A stretch of DNA of 64,000 nt, taken from NCBI GenBank assembly GCA_027574665.1, contig CM050659.1, forward strand, positions 16,469,001 to 16,533,000, given 5' to 3'. The notes under the pieces are model-generated. The model did no database searches, was not told where the DNA came from, and worked only from the letters and a program-made list of their open reading frames with translations. The DNA comes from Rhynochetos jubatus. Taxonomy: Eukaryota; Chordata; Aves; Eurypygiformes; Rhynochetidae. The position numbers and the translations under genes were made by a program. Positions within the stretch are counted from its first letter, which is position 1. Each line of letters begins with the position of its first letter. Of this stretch, positions 12,346 to 23,417 are shown one piece after another.

Positions 12346-15335
12346 CTAGCCAGAACCCAGGGGGGCCATTCCCAGAAACCGCGGTCGGCAACTTCTAGAG
12401 TTAGGGTTAGGGTTAGGGTCCGGAGAACCAGAAAGCCCACAGCTCCAGGGATAATTGGGATTGCAAAGGCCTGCCAAGAGGAGCATGACACTGCACCGAC
12501 ATGGCTCCATCCCCTGCTTTCCTAGCCAGAACTCAGGGGGGGCCGTGGCCGGAAACCGCGGTCGGCAACTTCTAGGGTTAGGGTTAGGGTTAGGGTCCGG
12601 AGAACCAGAAAGCCCACAGCTCCAGGGATAATTGGGATTGCAAAGGCCTGCCAAGAGGAGCACGACACTGCACAGACATGGCTCCTTCCCCTGCTTTCCT
12701 AGCCAGAACCCAGGGGGGGCCGTGGCCGGAAACCGCGGTCGGCAACTTCTAGGGTTAGGGTTAGGGTTAGGGTCCGGAGAACCAGAAAGCCCACAGCTCC
12801 AGGGATAATTGGGATTGCAAAGGCCTGCCAAGAGGAGCATGACACTGCACCGACATGGCTCCCTCACCAGCTTTCCTAGCCAGAACTCAGGGGGGGCCAT
12901 GCCCAGAAACTGCGGTCGGCAACTTCTAGGGTTAGGGTTAGGGTTAGGGTCCGGAGAACCAGAAAGCCCACAGCTCCAGGGATAATTGGGATTGCAAAGG
13001 CCTGCCAAGAGGAGCACGACACTGCACAGACATGGCTCCTTCCCCAGCTTTCCTAGCCAGAACCCGGGAGGGGCCATGGCCGGAAACCGCGGTCGGCAAC
13101 TTCTAGGGTTAGGGTTAGGGTTAGGGTCCGGAGAACCAGAAAGCCCACAGCTCCAGGGATAATTGGGATTGCAAAGGCCTGCCAAGAGGAGCACGACACT
13201 GCACAGACATGGCTCCTTCCCCTGCTTTCCTAGCCAGAACCCAGGGGGGGCCGTGGCCGGAAACCGCGGTCGGCAACTTCTAGGGTTAGGGTTAGGGTTA
13301 GGGTCCGGAGAACCAGAAAGCCCACAGCTCCAGGGATAATTGGGATTGCAAAGGCCTGCCAAGAGGAGCACGACACTGCACCGACATGGCTCCTTCCCCA
13401 GCTTTCCTAGCCAGAACCCAGGGGGGGCCGTGGCCGGAAACCGCGGTCGGCAACTTCTAGGGTTAGGGTTAGGGTTAGGGTCCGGAGAAGCAGAAAGCCC
13501 ACAGCTCCAGGGATAATTGGGATTGCAAAGGCCTGCCAAGAGGAGCACGACACTGCACAGACATGGCTCCTTCCCCTGCTTTCCTAGCCAGAACCCGGGG
13601 GGGGCCGTGGCCGGAAACCACGGTCGGCAACTTCTAGGGTTAGGGTTAGGGTTAGGGTCCGGAGAACCAGAAAGCCCACAGCTCCAGGGATAATTGGGAT
13701 TGCAAAGGCCTGCCAAGAGGAGCACGACACTGCACAGACATGGCTACTTCCCCTGCTTTCCTAGCCAGAACCCGGGAGGGGCCATGGCCGGAAACCGCGG
13801 TCGGCAACTTCTAGGGTTAGGGTTAGGGTTAGGGTCCGGAGAACCAGAAAGCCCACAGCTCCAGGGATAATTGGGATTGCAAAGGCCTGCCAAGAGGAGC
13901 ACGACACTGCACAGACATGGCTCCTTCCCCAGCTTTCCTAGCCAGAACCCAGGGTGGGCCATGGCCGGAAACCGCGGTCGGCAACTTCTAGGGTTAGGGT
14001 TAGGGTTAGGGTCCGGAGAACCAGAAAGCCCACAGCTCCAGGGATAATTGGGATTGCAAAGGCCTGCCAAGAGGAGCACGACACTGCAGAGACATGGCTC
14101 CTTCCCCAGCTTTCCTAGCCAGAACCCAGGGAGGGCCGTGGCCGGAAACCGCGGTCGGCAACTTCTAGGGTTAGGGTTAGGGTTAGGGTCCGGAGAACCA
14201 GAAAGCCCACAGCTCCAGGGATAATTGGGATTGCAAAGGCCTGCCAAGAGGAGCACGACACTGCACCGACATGGCTCCTTCCCCAGCTTTCCTAGCCAGA
14301 ACCCGGGGGGGCCGTGGCCGGAAACCGCGGTCGGCAACTTCTAGGGTTAGGGTTAGGGTTAGGGTCCGGAGAACCAGAAAGCCCACAGCTCCAGGGATAA
14401 TTGGGATTGCAAAGGCCTGCCAAGAGGAGCACGACACTGCACCGACATGGCTCCTTCCCCAGCTTTCCTAGCCAGAACCCAGGGGGGGCCTTCGCCGGAA
14501 ACCACGGTCGGCAACTTCTAGGGTTAGGGTTAGGGTTAGGGTCCGGAGAACCAGAAAGCCCACAGCTCCAGGGATAATTGGGATTGCAAAGGCCTGCCAA
14601 GAGGAGCATGACACTGCACCGACATGGCTCCCTCCCCTGCTTTCCTAGCCAGAACTCAGGGGGGGCCGTGGCCGGAAACCGCGGTCGGCAACTTCTAGGG
14701 TTAGGGTTAGGGTTAGGGTCCGGAGAACCAGAAAGCCCACAGCTCCAGGGATAATTGGGATTGCAAAGGCCTGCCAAGAGGAGCACGACACTGCACAGAC
14801 ATGGCTCCTTCCCCAGCTTTCCTAGCCAGAACCCAGGGGGGGCCTTGGCCGGAAACCGCGGTCGGCAACTTCTAGGGTTAGGGTTAGGGTTAGGGTCCGG
14901 AGAACCAGAAAGCCCACAGCTCCAGGGATAATTGGGATTGCAAAGGCCTGCCAAGAGGAGCATGACACTGCACCGACATGGCTCCCTCACCAGCTTTCCT
15001 AGCCAGAACTCAGGGGGGGCCATGCCCAGAAACTGCGGTCGGCAACTTCTAGGGTTAGGGTTAGGGTTAGGGTCCGGAGAACCAGAAAGCCCACAGCTCC
15101 AGGGATAATTGGGATTGCAAAGGCCTGCCAAGAGGAGCACGACACTGCACAGACATGGCTCCTTCCCCTGCTTTCCTAGCCAGAACCCAGGGGGGGCCGT
15201 GGCCGGAAACCACGGTCGGCAACTTCTAGGGTTAGGGTTAGGGTTAGGGTCCGGAGAACCAGAAAGCCCACAGCTCCAGGGATAATTGGGATTGCAAAGG
15301 CCTGCCAAGAGGAGCACGACACTGCACCGACATGG
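12346..15335 (+). repeat. Large duplication, copy B (partner 7,394-10,737)
   Basis: This copy matches copy A at offset 4,952 up to about 13.9 kb, then at 4,775, and finally at 4,598 bp. Each step of 177 marks one monomer missing here or gained in copy A. The stepwise offset in whole monomers is typical of unequal exchange in register with the repeat. Confidence 0.8.
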
Positions 15336-16602
15336 CTACTTCCCCTGCTTTCCTAGCCAGAACCCGGGAGGGGCCATGGCCGGAAACCGCGGTCGGCAAC
15401 TTCTGGGGTTAGGGTTAGGGTTAGGGTCCGGAGAACCAGAAAGCCCACAGCTCCAGGGATAATTGGGATTGCAAAGGCCTGCCAAGAGGAGCACGACACT
15501 GCACAGACATGGCTCCTTCCCCTGCTTTCCTAGCCAGAACCCAGGGGGGGCCGTGGCCGGAAACTGCGGTCGGCAACTTCTAGGGTTAGGGTTAGGGTTA
15601 GGGTCCGGAGAACCAGAAAGCCCACAGCTCCAGGGATAATTGGGATTGCAAAGGCCTGCCAAGAGGAGCACGACACTGCACAGTCATGGCTCCTTCCCCA
15701 GCTTTCCTAGCCAGAACTCAGGGGGGGCCGTGGCCGGAAACCGCGGTCGGCAACTTCTAGGGTTAGGGTTAGGGTTAGGGTCCGGAGAACCAGAAAGCCC
15801 ACAGCTCCAGGGATAATTGGGATTGCAAAGGCCTGCCAAGAGGAGCATGACACTGCACCGACATGGCTCCCTCCCCTGCTTTCCTAGCCAGAACTCAGGG
15901 GGGGCCGTGGCCGGAAACCGCGGTCGGCAACTTCTAGGGTTAGGGTTAGGGTTAGGGTCCGGAGAACCAGAAAGCCCACAGCTCCAGGGATAATTGGGAT
16001 TGCAAAGGCCTGCCAAGAGGAGCACGACACTGCACAGACATGGCTCCTTCCCCTGCTTTCCTAGCCAGAACACAGGGCAGGCCGTGGCCGGAAACCGCGG
16101 TCGGCAACTTCTAGGGTTAGGGTTAGGGTTAGGGTCCGGACAACCAGAAAGCCCACAGCTCCAGGGATAATTGGGATTGCAAAGGCCTGCCAAGAGGAGC
16201 ACGACACTGCACAGACATGGCTCCTTCCCCTGCTTTCCTAGCCAGAACCCAGGGGGGGCCGTGGCCGGAAACCACGGTCGGCAACTTCTAGGGTTAGGGT
16301 TAGGGTTAGGGTCCGGAGAAGCAGAAAGCCCACAGCTCCAGGGATAATTGGGATTGCAAAGGCCTGCCAAGAGGAGCACGACACTGCACCGACATGGCTA
16401 CTTCCCCAGCTTTCCTAGCCAGAACCCGGGAGGGGCCATGGCCGGAAACCGCGGTCGGCAACTTCTGGGGTTAGGGTTAGGGTTAGGGTCCGGAGAACCA
16501 GAAAGCCCACAGCTCCAGGGATAATTGGGATTGCAAAGGCCTGCCAAGAGGAGCACGACACTGCACAGACATGGCTCCTTCCCCTGCTTTCCTAGCCAGA
16601 AC

Positions 16603-16613
16603 CCAGGGGGCGC
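16603..16613 (+). promoter_or_regulatory. CTCF-like core created by a G-run variant
   Basis: The monomer junction here reads CCAGGGGGCGCC instead of the usual CCAGGGGGGGCC. CCAGGGGGCGC matches the central part of the vertebrate CTCF motif, though the flanks fit only partly. The same variant occurs at 17,841-17,851 and 20,141-20,151. Binding is not shown; this is a motif match only. Confidence 0.35.
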
Positions 16614-17840
16614 CGTGGCCGGAAACTGCGGTCGGCAACTTCTAGGGTTAGGGTTAGGGTTAGGGTCCGGAGAACCAGAAAGCCCACAGCTCCAGGGATA
16701 ATTGGGATTGCAAAGGCCTGCCAAGAGGAGCACGACACTGCACAGACATGGCTCCTTCCCCAGCTTTCCTAGCCAGAACCCAGGGGGGGCCGTGGACGGA
16801 AACCGCGGTCGGCAACTTCTAGGGTTAGGGTTAGGGTTAGGGTCCGGAGAACCAGAAAGCCCACAGCTCCAGGGATAATTGGGATTGCAAAGGCCTGCCA
16901 AGAGGAGCACGACACTGCACAGACATGGCTCCTTCCCCTGCTTTCCTAGCCAGAACCCAGGGGGGGCCGTGGCCGGAAACCGCGGTCGGCAACTTCTAGG
17001 GTTAGGGTTAGGGTTAGGGTCCGGAGAACCAGAAAGCCCACAGCTCCAGGGATAATTGGGATTGCAAAGGCCTGCCAAGAGGAGCACGACACTGCACAGA
17101 CATGGCTCCTTCCCCAGCTTTCCTAGCCAGAACGCAGGGGGGGCCATGCCTAGAAACCGCGGTCGGCAACTTCTAGGGTTAGGGTTAGGGTTAGGGTCCG
17201 GAGAACCAGAAAGCCCACAGCTCCAGGGATAATTGGGATTGCAAAGGCCTGCCAAGAGGAGCACGACACTGCACCGACATGGCTCCTTCCCCTGCTTTCC
17301 TAGCCAGAACCCAGGGGGGGCCGTGGCCGGAAACCGCGGTCGGCAACTTCTAGGGTTAGGGTTAGGGTTAGGGTCCGGAGAACCAGAAAGCCCACAGCTC
17401 CAGGGATAATTGGGATTGCAAAGGCCTGCCAAGAGGAGCACGACACTGCACCGACATGGCTCCTTCCCCTGCTTTCCTAGCCAGAACCCAGGGGGGCCAT
17501 TCCCAGAAACCGCGGTCTGCAACTTCTAGAGTTAGGGTTAGGGTTAGGGTCCGGAGAACCAGAAAGCCCACAGCTCCAGGGATAATTGGGATTGCAAAGG
17601 CCTGCCAAGAGGAGCACGACACTGCACAGACATGGCTCCTTCCCCTGCTTTCCTATCCAGAACCCAGGGGGGGCCGTGGCCGGAAACCGCGTTCGGCAAC
17701 TTCTAGGGTTAGGGTTAGGGTTAGGGTCCGGAGAACCAGAAAGCCCACAGCTCCAGGGATAATTGGGATTGCAAAGGCCTGCCAAGAGGAGCACGACACT
17801 GCACAGACATGGCTCCTTCCCCTGCTTTCCTAGCCAGAAC

Positions 17841-17851
17841 CCAGGGGGCGC
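17841..17851 (+). promoter_or_regulatory. CTCF-like core, second copy
   Basis: The G-run variant CCAGGGGGCGC is the same as at 16,603. It lies 2,300 bp upstream of the third copy at 20,141, the same offset that separates neighbouring monomer markers, so it spread by segmental duplication and not by repeated mutation. Confidence 0.35.
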
Positions 17852-20140
17852 CGTGGCCGGAAACCGCGGTCGGCAACTTCTAGGGTTAGGGTTAGGGTTA
17901 GGGTCCGGAGAACCAGAAAGCCCACAGCTCCAGGGATAATTGGGATTGCAAAGGCCTGCCAAGAGGAGCACGACACTGCACCGACATGGCTCCTTCCCCT
18001 GCTTTCCTAGCCAGAACCCAGGGGGGGCCGTGGCCGGAAACCGCGGTCGGCAACTTCTAGGGTTAGGGTTAGGGTTAGGGTCCGGAGAACCAGAAAGCCC
18101 ACAGCTCCAGGGATAATTGGGATTGCAAAGGCCTGCCAAGAGGAGCACGACACTGCACAGACATGGCTCCTTCCCCTGCTTTCCTAGCCAGAACCCAGGG
18201 GGGGCCGTGGCCGGAAACCGCGGTCGGCAACTTCTAGGGTTAGGGTTAGGGTTAGGGTCCGGAGAACCAGAAAGCCCACAGCTCCAGGGATAATTGGGAT
18301 TGCAAAGGCCTGCCAAGAGGAGCACGACACTGCACCGACATGGCTCCCTCACCAGCTTTCCTAGCCAGAACTCAGGGGGGGCCATGCCCAGAAACCGCGG
18401 TCGGCAACTTCTAGGGTTAGTGTTAGGGTTAGGGTCCGGAGAACCAGAAAGCCCACAGCTCCAGGGATAATTGGGATTGCAAAGGCCTGCCAAGAGGAGC
18501 ACGACACTGCACCGACATGGCTACTTCCCCTGCTTTCCTAGCCAGAACCCGGGAGGGGCCATGGCCGGAAACCGCGGTCGGCAACTTCTGGGGTTAGGGT
18601 TAGGGTTAGGGTCCGGAGAACCAGAAAGCCCACAGCTCCAGGGATAATTGGGATTGCAAAGGCCTGCCAAGAGGAGCACGACACTGCACAGACATGGCTC
18701 CTTCCCCAGCTTTCCTAGCCAGAACCCAGGGGGGGCCTTGGACGGAAACCGCGGTCGGCAACTTCTAGGGTTAGGGTTAGGGTTAGGGTCCGGAGAACCA
18801 GAAAGCCCACAGCTCCAGGGATAATTGGGATTGCAAAGGCCTGCCAAGAGGAGCACGACACTGCACAGACATGGCTCCTTCCCCTGCTTTCCTAGCCAGA
18901 ACCCAGGGGGGGCCGTGGCCGGAAACCGCGGTCGGCAACTTCTAGGGTTAGGGTTAGGGTTAGGGTCCGGAGAACCAGAAAGCCCACAGCTCCAGGGATA
19001 ATTGGGATTGCAAAGGCCTGCCAAGAGGAGCACGACACTGCACAGACATGGCTCCTTCCCCAGCTTTCCTAGCCAGAACCCAGGGGGGGCCATGCCTAGA
19101 AACCGCGGTCGGCAACTTCTAGAGTTAGGGTTAGGGTTAGGGTCCGGAGAACCAGAAAGCCCACAGCTCCAGGGATAATTGGGATTGCAAAGGCCTGCCA
19201 AGAGGAGCACGACACTGCACAGACATGGCTCCTTCCCCTGCTTTCCTAGCCAGAACCCAGGGGGGGCCGTGGCCGGAAACCGCGGTCGGCAACTTCTAGG
19301 GTTAGGGTTAGGGTTAGGGTCCGGAGAACCAGAAAGCCCACAGCTCCAGGGATAATTGGGATTGCAAAGGCCTGCCAAGAGGAGCACGACACTGCACAGA
19401 CATGGCTCCTTCCCCAGCTTTCCTAGCCAGAACGCAGGGGGGGCCATGCCTAGAAACCGCGGTCGGCAACTTCTAGAGTTAGGGTTAGGGTTAGGGTCCG
19501 GAGAACCAGAAAGCCCACAGCTCCAGGGATAATTGGGATTGCAAAGGCCTGCCAAGAGGAGCACGACACTGCACAGACATGGCTCCTTCCCCTGCTTTCC
19601 TAGCCAGAACCCAGGGGGGGCCGTGGCCGGAAACCGCGGTCGGCAACTTCTAGGGTTAGGGTTAGGGTTAGGGTCCGGAGAACCAGAAAGCCCACAGCTC
19701 CAGGGATAATTGGGATTGCAAAGGCCTGCCAAGAGGAGCACGACACTGCACCGACATGGCTCCTTCCCCTGCTTTCCTAGCCAGAACCCAGGGGGGCCAT
19801 TCCCAGAAACCGCGGTCTGCAACTTCTAGAGTTAGTGTTAGGGTTAGGGTCCGGAGAACCAGAAAGCCCACAGCTCCAGGGATAATTGGGATTGCAAAGG
19901 CCTGCCAAGAGGAGCACGACACTGCACCGACATGGCTCCTTCCCCAGCTTTCCTATCCAGAACCCAGGGGGGGCCGTGGCCGGAAACCGCGTTCGGCAAC
20001 TTCTAGGGTTAGGGTTAGGGTTAGGGTCCGGAGAACCAGAAAGCCCACAGCTCCAGGGATAATTGGGATTGCAAAGGCCTGCCAAGAGGAGCACGACACT
20101 GCACAGACATGGCTCCTTCCCCTGCTTTCCTAGCCAGAAC

Positions 20141-20151
20141 CCAGGGGGCGC
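20141..20151 (+). promoter_or_regulatory. CTCF-like core, third copy
   Basis: The G-run variant is identical to those at 16,603 and 17,841, and is followed here by CCGTGGACGG. It is a motif match only. Confidence 0.35.
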
Positions 20152-21289
20152 CGTGGACGGAAACCGCGGTCGGCAACTTCTAGGGTTAGGGTTAGGGTTA
20201 GGGTCCGGAGAACCAGAAAGCCCACAGCTCCAGGGATAATTGGGATTGCAAAGGCCTGCCAAGAGGAGCACGACACTGCACCGACATGGCTCCTTCCCCT
20301 GCTTTCCTAGCCAGAACCCAGGGGGGGCCGTGGCCGGAAACCGCGGTCGGCAACTTCTAGGGTTAGGGTTAGGGTTAGGGTCCGGAGAACCAGAAAGCCC
20401 ACAGCTCCAGGGATAATTGGGATTGCAAAGGCCTGCCAAGAGGAGCACGACACTGCACAGACATGGCTCCTTCCCCTGCTTTCCTAGCCAGAACCCAGGG
20501 GGGGCCGTGGCCGGAAACCGCGGTCGGCAACTTCTAGGGTTAGGGTTAGGGTTAGGGTCCGGAGAACCAGAAAGCCCACAGCTCCAGGGATAATTGGGAT
20601 TGCAAAGGCCTGCCAAGAGGAGCATGACACTGCACCGACATGGCTCCCTCACCAGCTTTCCTAGCCAGAACTCAGGGGGGGCCATGCCCAGAAACCGCGG
20701 TCGGCAACTTCTAGGGTTAGGGTTAGGGTTAGGGTCCGGAGAACCAGAAAGCCCACAGCTCCAGGGATAATTGGGATTGCAAAGGCCTGCCAAGAGGAGC
20801 ACGACACTGCACAGACATGGCTCCTTCCCCTGCTTTCCTAGCCAGAACCCAGGGGGGGCCGTGGCCGGAAACCACGGTCGGCAACTTCTAGGGTTAGGGT
20901 TAGGGTTAGGGTCCGGAGAACCAGAAAGCCCACAGCTCCAGGGATAATTGGGATTGCAAAGGCCTGCCAAGAGGAGCACGACACTGCACAGACATGGCTC
21001 CTTCCCCTGCTTTCCTAGCCAGAACCCAGGGGGGGCCGTGGCCGGAAACCACGGTCGGCAACTTCTAGGGTTAGGGTTAGGGTTAGGGTCCGGAGAACCA
21101 GAAAGCCCACAGCTCCAGGGATAATTGGGATTGCAAAGGCCTGCCAAGAGGAGCACGACACTGCACCGACATGGCTACTTCCCCTGCTTTCCTAGCCAGA
21201 ACCCGGGAGGGGCCATGGCCGGAAACCGCGGTCGGCAACTTCTAGGGTTAGGGTTAGGGTTAGGGTCCGGAGAACCAGAAAGCCCACAG

Positions 21290-23417
21290 CTCCAGGGATA
21301 ATTGGGATTGCAAAGGCCTGCCAAGAGGAGCACGACACTGCACAGACATGGCTCCTTCCCCAGCTTTCCTAGCCAGAACCCAGGGGGGGCCATGCCTAGA
21401 AACCGCGGTCGGCAACTTCTAGAGTTAGGGTTAGGGTTAGGGTCCGGAGAACCAGAAAGCCCACAGCTCCAGGGATAATTGGGATTGCAAAGGCCTGCCA
21501 AGAGGAGCACGACACTGCACCGACATGGCTCCTTCCCCTGCTTTCCTATCCAGAACCCAGGGGGGGCCGTGGCCGGAAACCGCGGTCGGCAACTTCTAGG
21601 GTAAGGGTTAGGGTTAGGGTCCGGAGAACCAGAAAGCCCACAGCTCCAGGGATAATTGGGATTGCAAAGGCCTGCCAAGAGGAGCACGACACTGCACAGA
21701 CATGGCTCCTTCCCCTGCTTTCCTAGCCAGAACCCAGGGGGGGCCGTGGCGGGAAAACCCTGTCGGTAAATTCTAGGGTTAGGGTTAGGGTTAGGTTCCG
21801 GAGAACCAGAAAGCCCACAGCTCCAGGGATAATTGGGATTGCAAAGGCCTGCCAAGAGGAGCACGACACTGCACCGACATGGCTCCTTCCCCTGCTTTCC
21901 TAGCCAGAACCCAGGGGGGCCATTCCCAGAAACCGCGGTCTGCAACTTCTAGAGTTAGGGTTAGGGTTAGGGTCCGGAGAAGCAGAAAGCCCACAGCTCC
22001 AGGGATAATTGGGATTGCAAAGGCCTGCCAAGAGGAGCACGACACTGCACCGACATGGCTCCTTCCCCAGCTTTCCTATCCAGAACCCAGGGGGGGCCGT
22101 GGCCGGAAACCGCGTTCGGCAACTTCTAGGGTTAGGGTTAGGGTTAGGGTCCGGAGAACCAGAAAGCCCACAGCTCCAGGGATAATTGGGATTGCAAAGG
22201 CCTGCCAAGAGGAGCACGACACTGCACAGACATGGCTCCTTCCCCTGCTTTCCTAGCCAGAACCCGGGAGGGGCCGTGGCCGGAAACCGCGGTCGGCAAC
22301 TTCTAGGGTTAGGGTTAGGGTTAGGGTCCGGAGAACCAGAAAGCCCACAGCTCCAGGGATAATTGGGATTGCAAAGGCCTGCCAAGAGGAGCACGACACT
22401 GCACAGACATGGCTCCTTCCCCAGCTTTCCTAGCCAGAACCCAGGGGGGGCCGTGGACGGAAACCGCGGTCGGCAACTTCTAGGGTTAGGGTTAGGGTTA
22501 GGGTCCGGAGAACCAGAAAGCCCACAGCTCCAGGGATAATTGGGATTGCAAAGGCCTGCCAAGAGGAGCACGACACTGCACAGACATGGCTCCTTCCCCT
22601 GCTTTCCTAGCCAGAACCCAGGGGGGGCCGTGGCCGGAAACCGCGGTCGGCAACTTCTAGGGTTAGGGTTAGGGTTAGGGTCCGGAGAACCAGAAAGCCC
22701 ACAGCTCCAGGGATAATTGGGATTGCAAAGGCCTGCCAAGAGGAGCACGACACTGCACAGACATGGCTCCTTCCCCAGCTTTCCTAGCCAGAACGCAGGG
22801 GGGGCCATGCCTAGAAACCGCGGTCGGCAACTTCTAGAGTTAGGGTTAGGGTTAGGGTCCGGAGAACCAGAAAGCCCACAGCTCCAGGGATAATTGGGAT
22901 TGCAAAGGCCTGCCAAGAGGAGCACGACACTGCACAGACATGGCTCCTTCCCCTGCTTTCCTAGCCAGAACCCAGGGGGGGCCGTGGCCGGAAACCGCGG
23001 TCGGCAACTTCTAGGGTTAGGGTTAGGGTTAGGGTCCGGAGAACCAGAAAGCCCACAGCTCCAGGGATAATTGGGATTGCAAAGGCCTGCCAAGAGGAGC
23101 ACGACACTGCACCGACATGGCTCCTTCCCCTGCTTTCCTAGCCAGAACCCAGGGGGGCCATTCCCAGACACCGCGGTCTGCAACTTCTAGAGTTAGGGTT
23201 AGGGTTAGGGTCCGGAGAACCAGAAAGCCCACAGCTCCAGGGATAATTGGGATTGCAAAGGCCTGCCAAGAGGAGCACGACACTGCACCGACATGGCTCC
23301 TTCCCCAGCTTTCCTATCCAGAACCCAGGGGGGGCCGTGGCCGGAAACCGCGTTCGGCAACTTCTAGGGTTAGGGTTAGGGTTAGGGTTAGGGTCTGGAG
23401 AACCAGAAAGCCCACAG
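21290..23417 (+). repeat. 2,128-bp higher-order repeat, copy 1
   Basis: Twelve monomers in fixed order are repeated directly at 23,418-25,545. The length is what 177-bp, 176-bp and one 183-bp unit predict. A strong marker is an odd monomer with GGGAAAACCCTGTCGG and TAAATTC at about 21,749-21,775, whose last hexamer has decayed to TTAGGTTCCGG near 21,797; it recurs exactly 2,128 bp later. The copies differ at few positions, for example TAAGGG at 21,602 only in copy 1. Confidence 0.85.
23365..23393 (+). repeat. Long embedded telomere block, five GGG tracts
   Basis: The block is TAGGG plus four TTAGGG, giving a 183-bp monomer. Other five-tract blocks are at 25,493-25,521, 26,030-26,058, 29,201-29,229, 39,826-39,854, 42,987-43,015, 45,458-45,486 and 46,523-46,551. 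Another at 59,013-59,041 contains one TGAGGG. Most come in pairs separated by the local duplication offset, so few independent expansions are needed. Confidence 0.9.
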
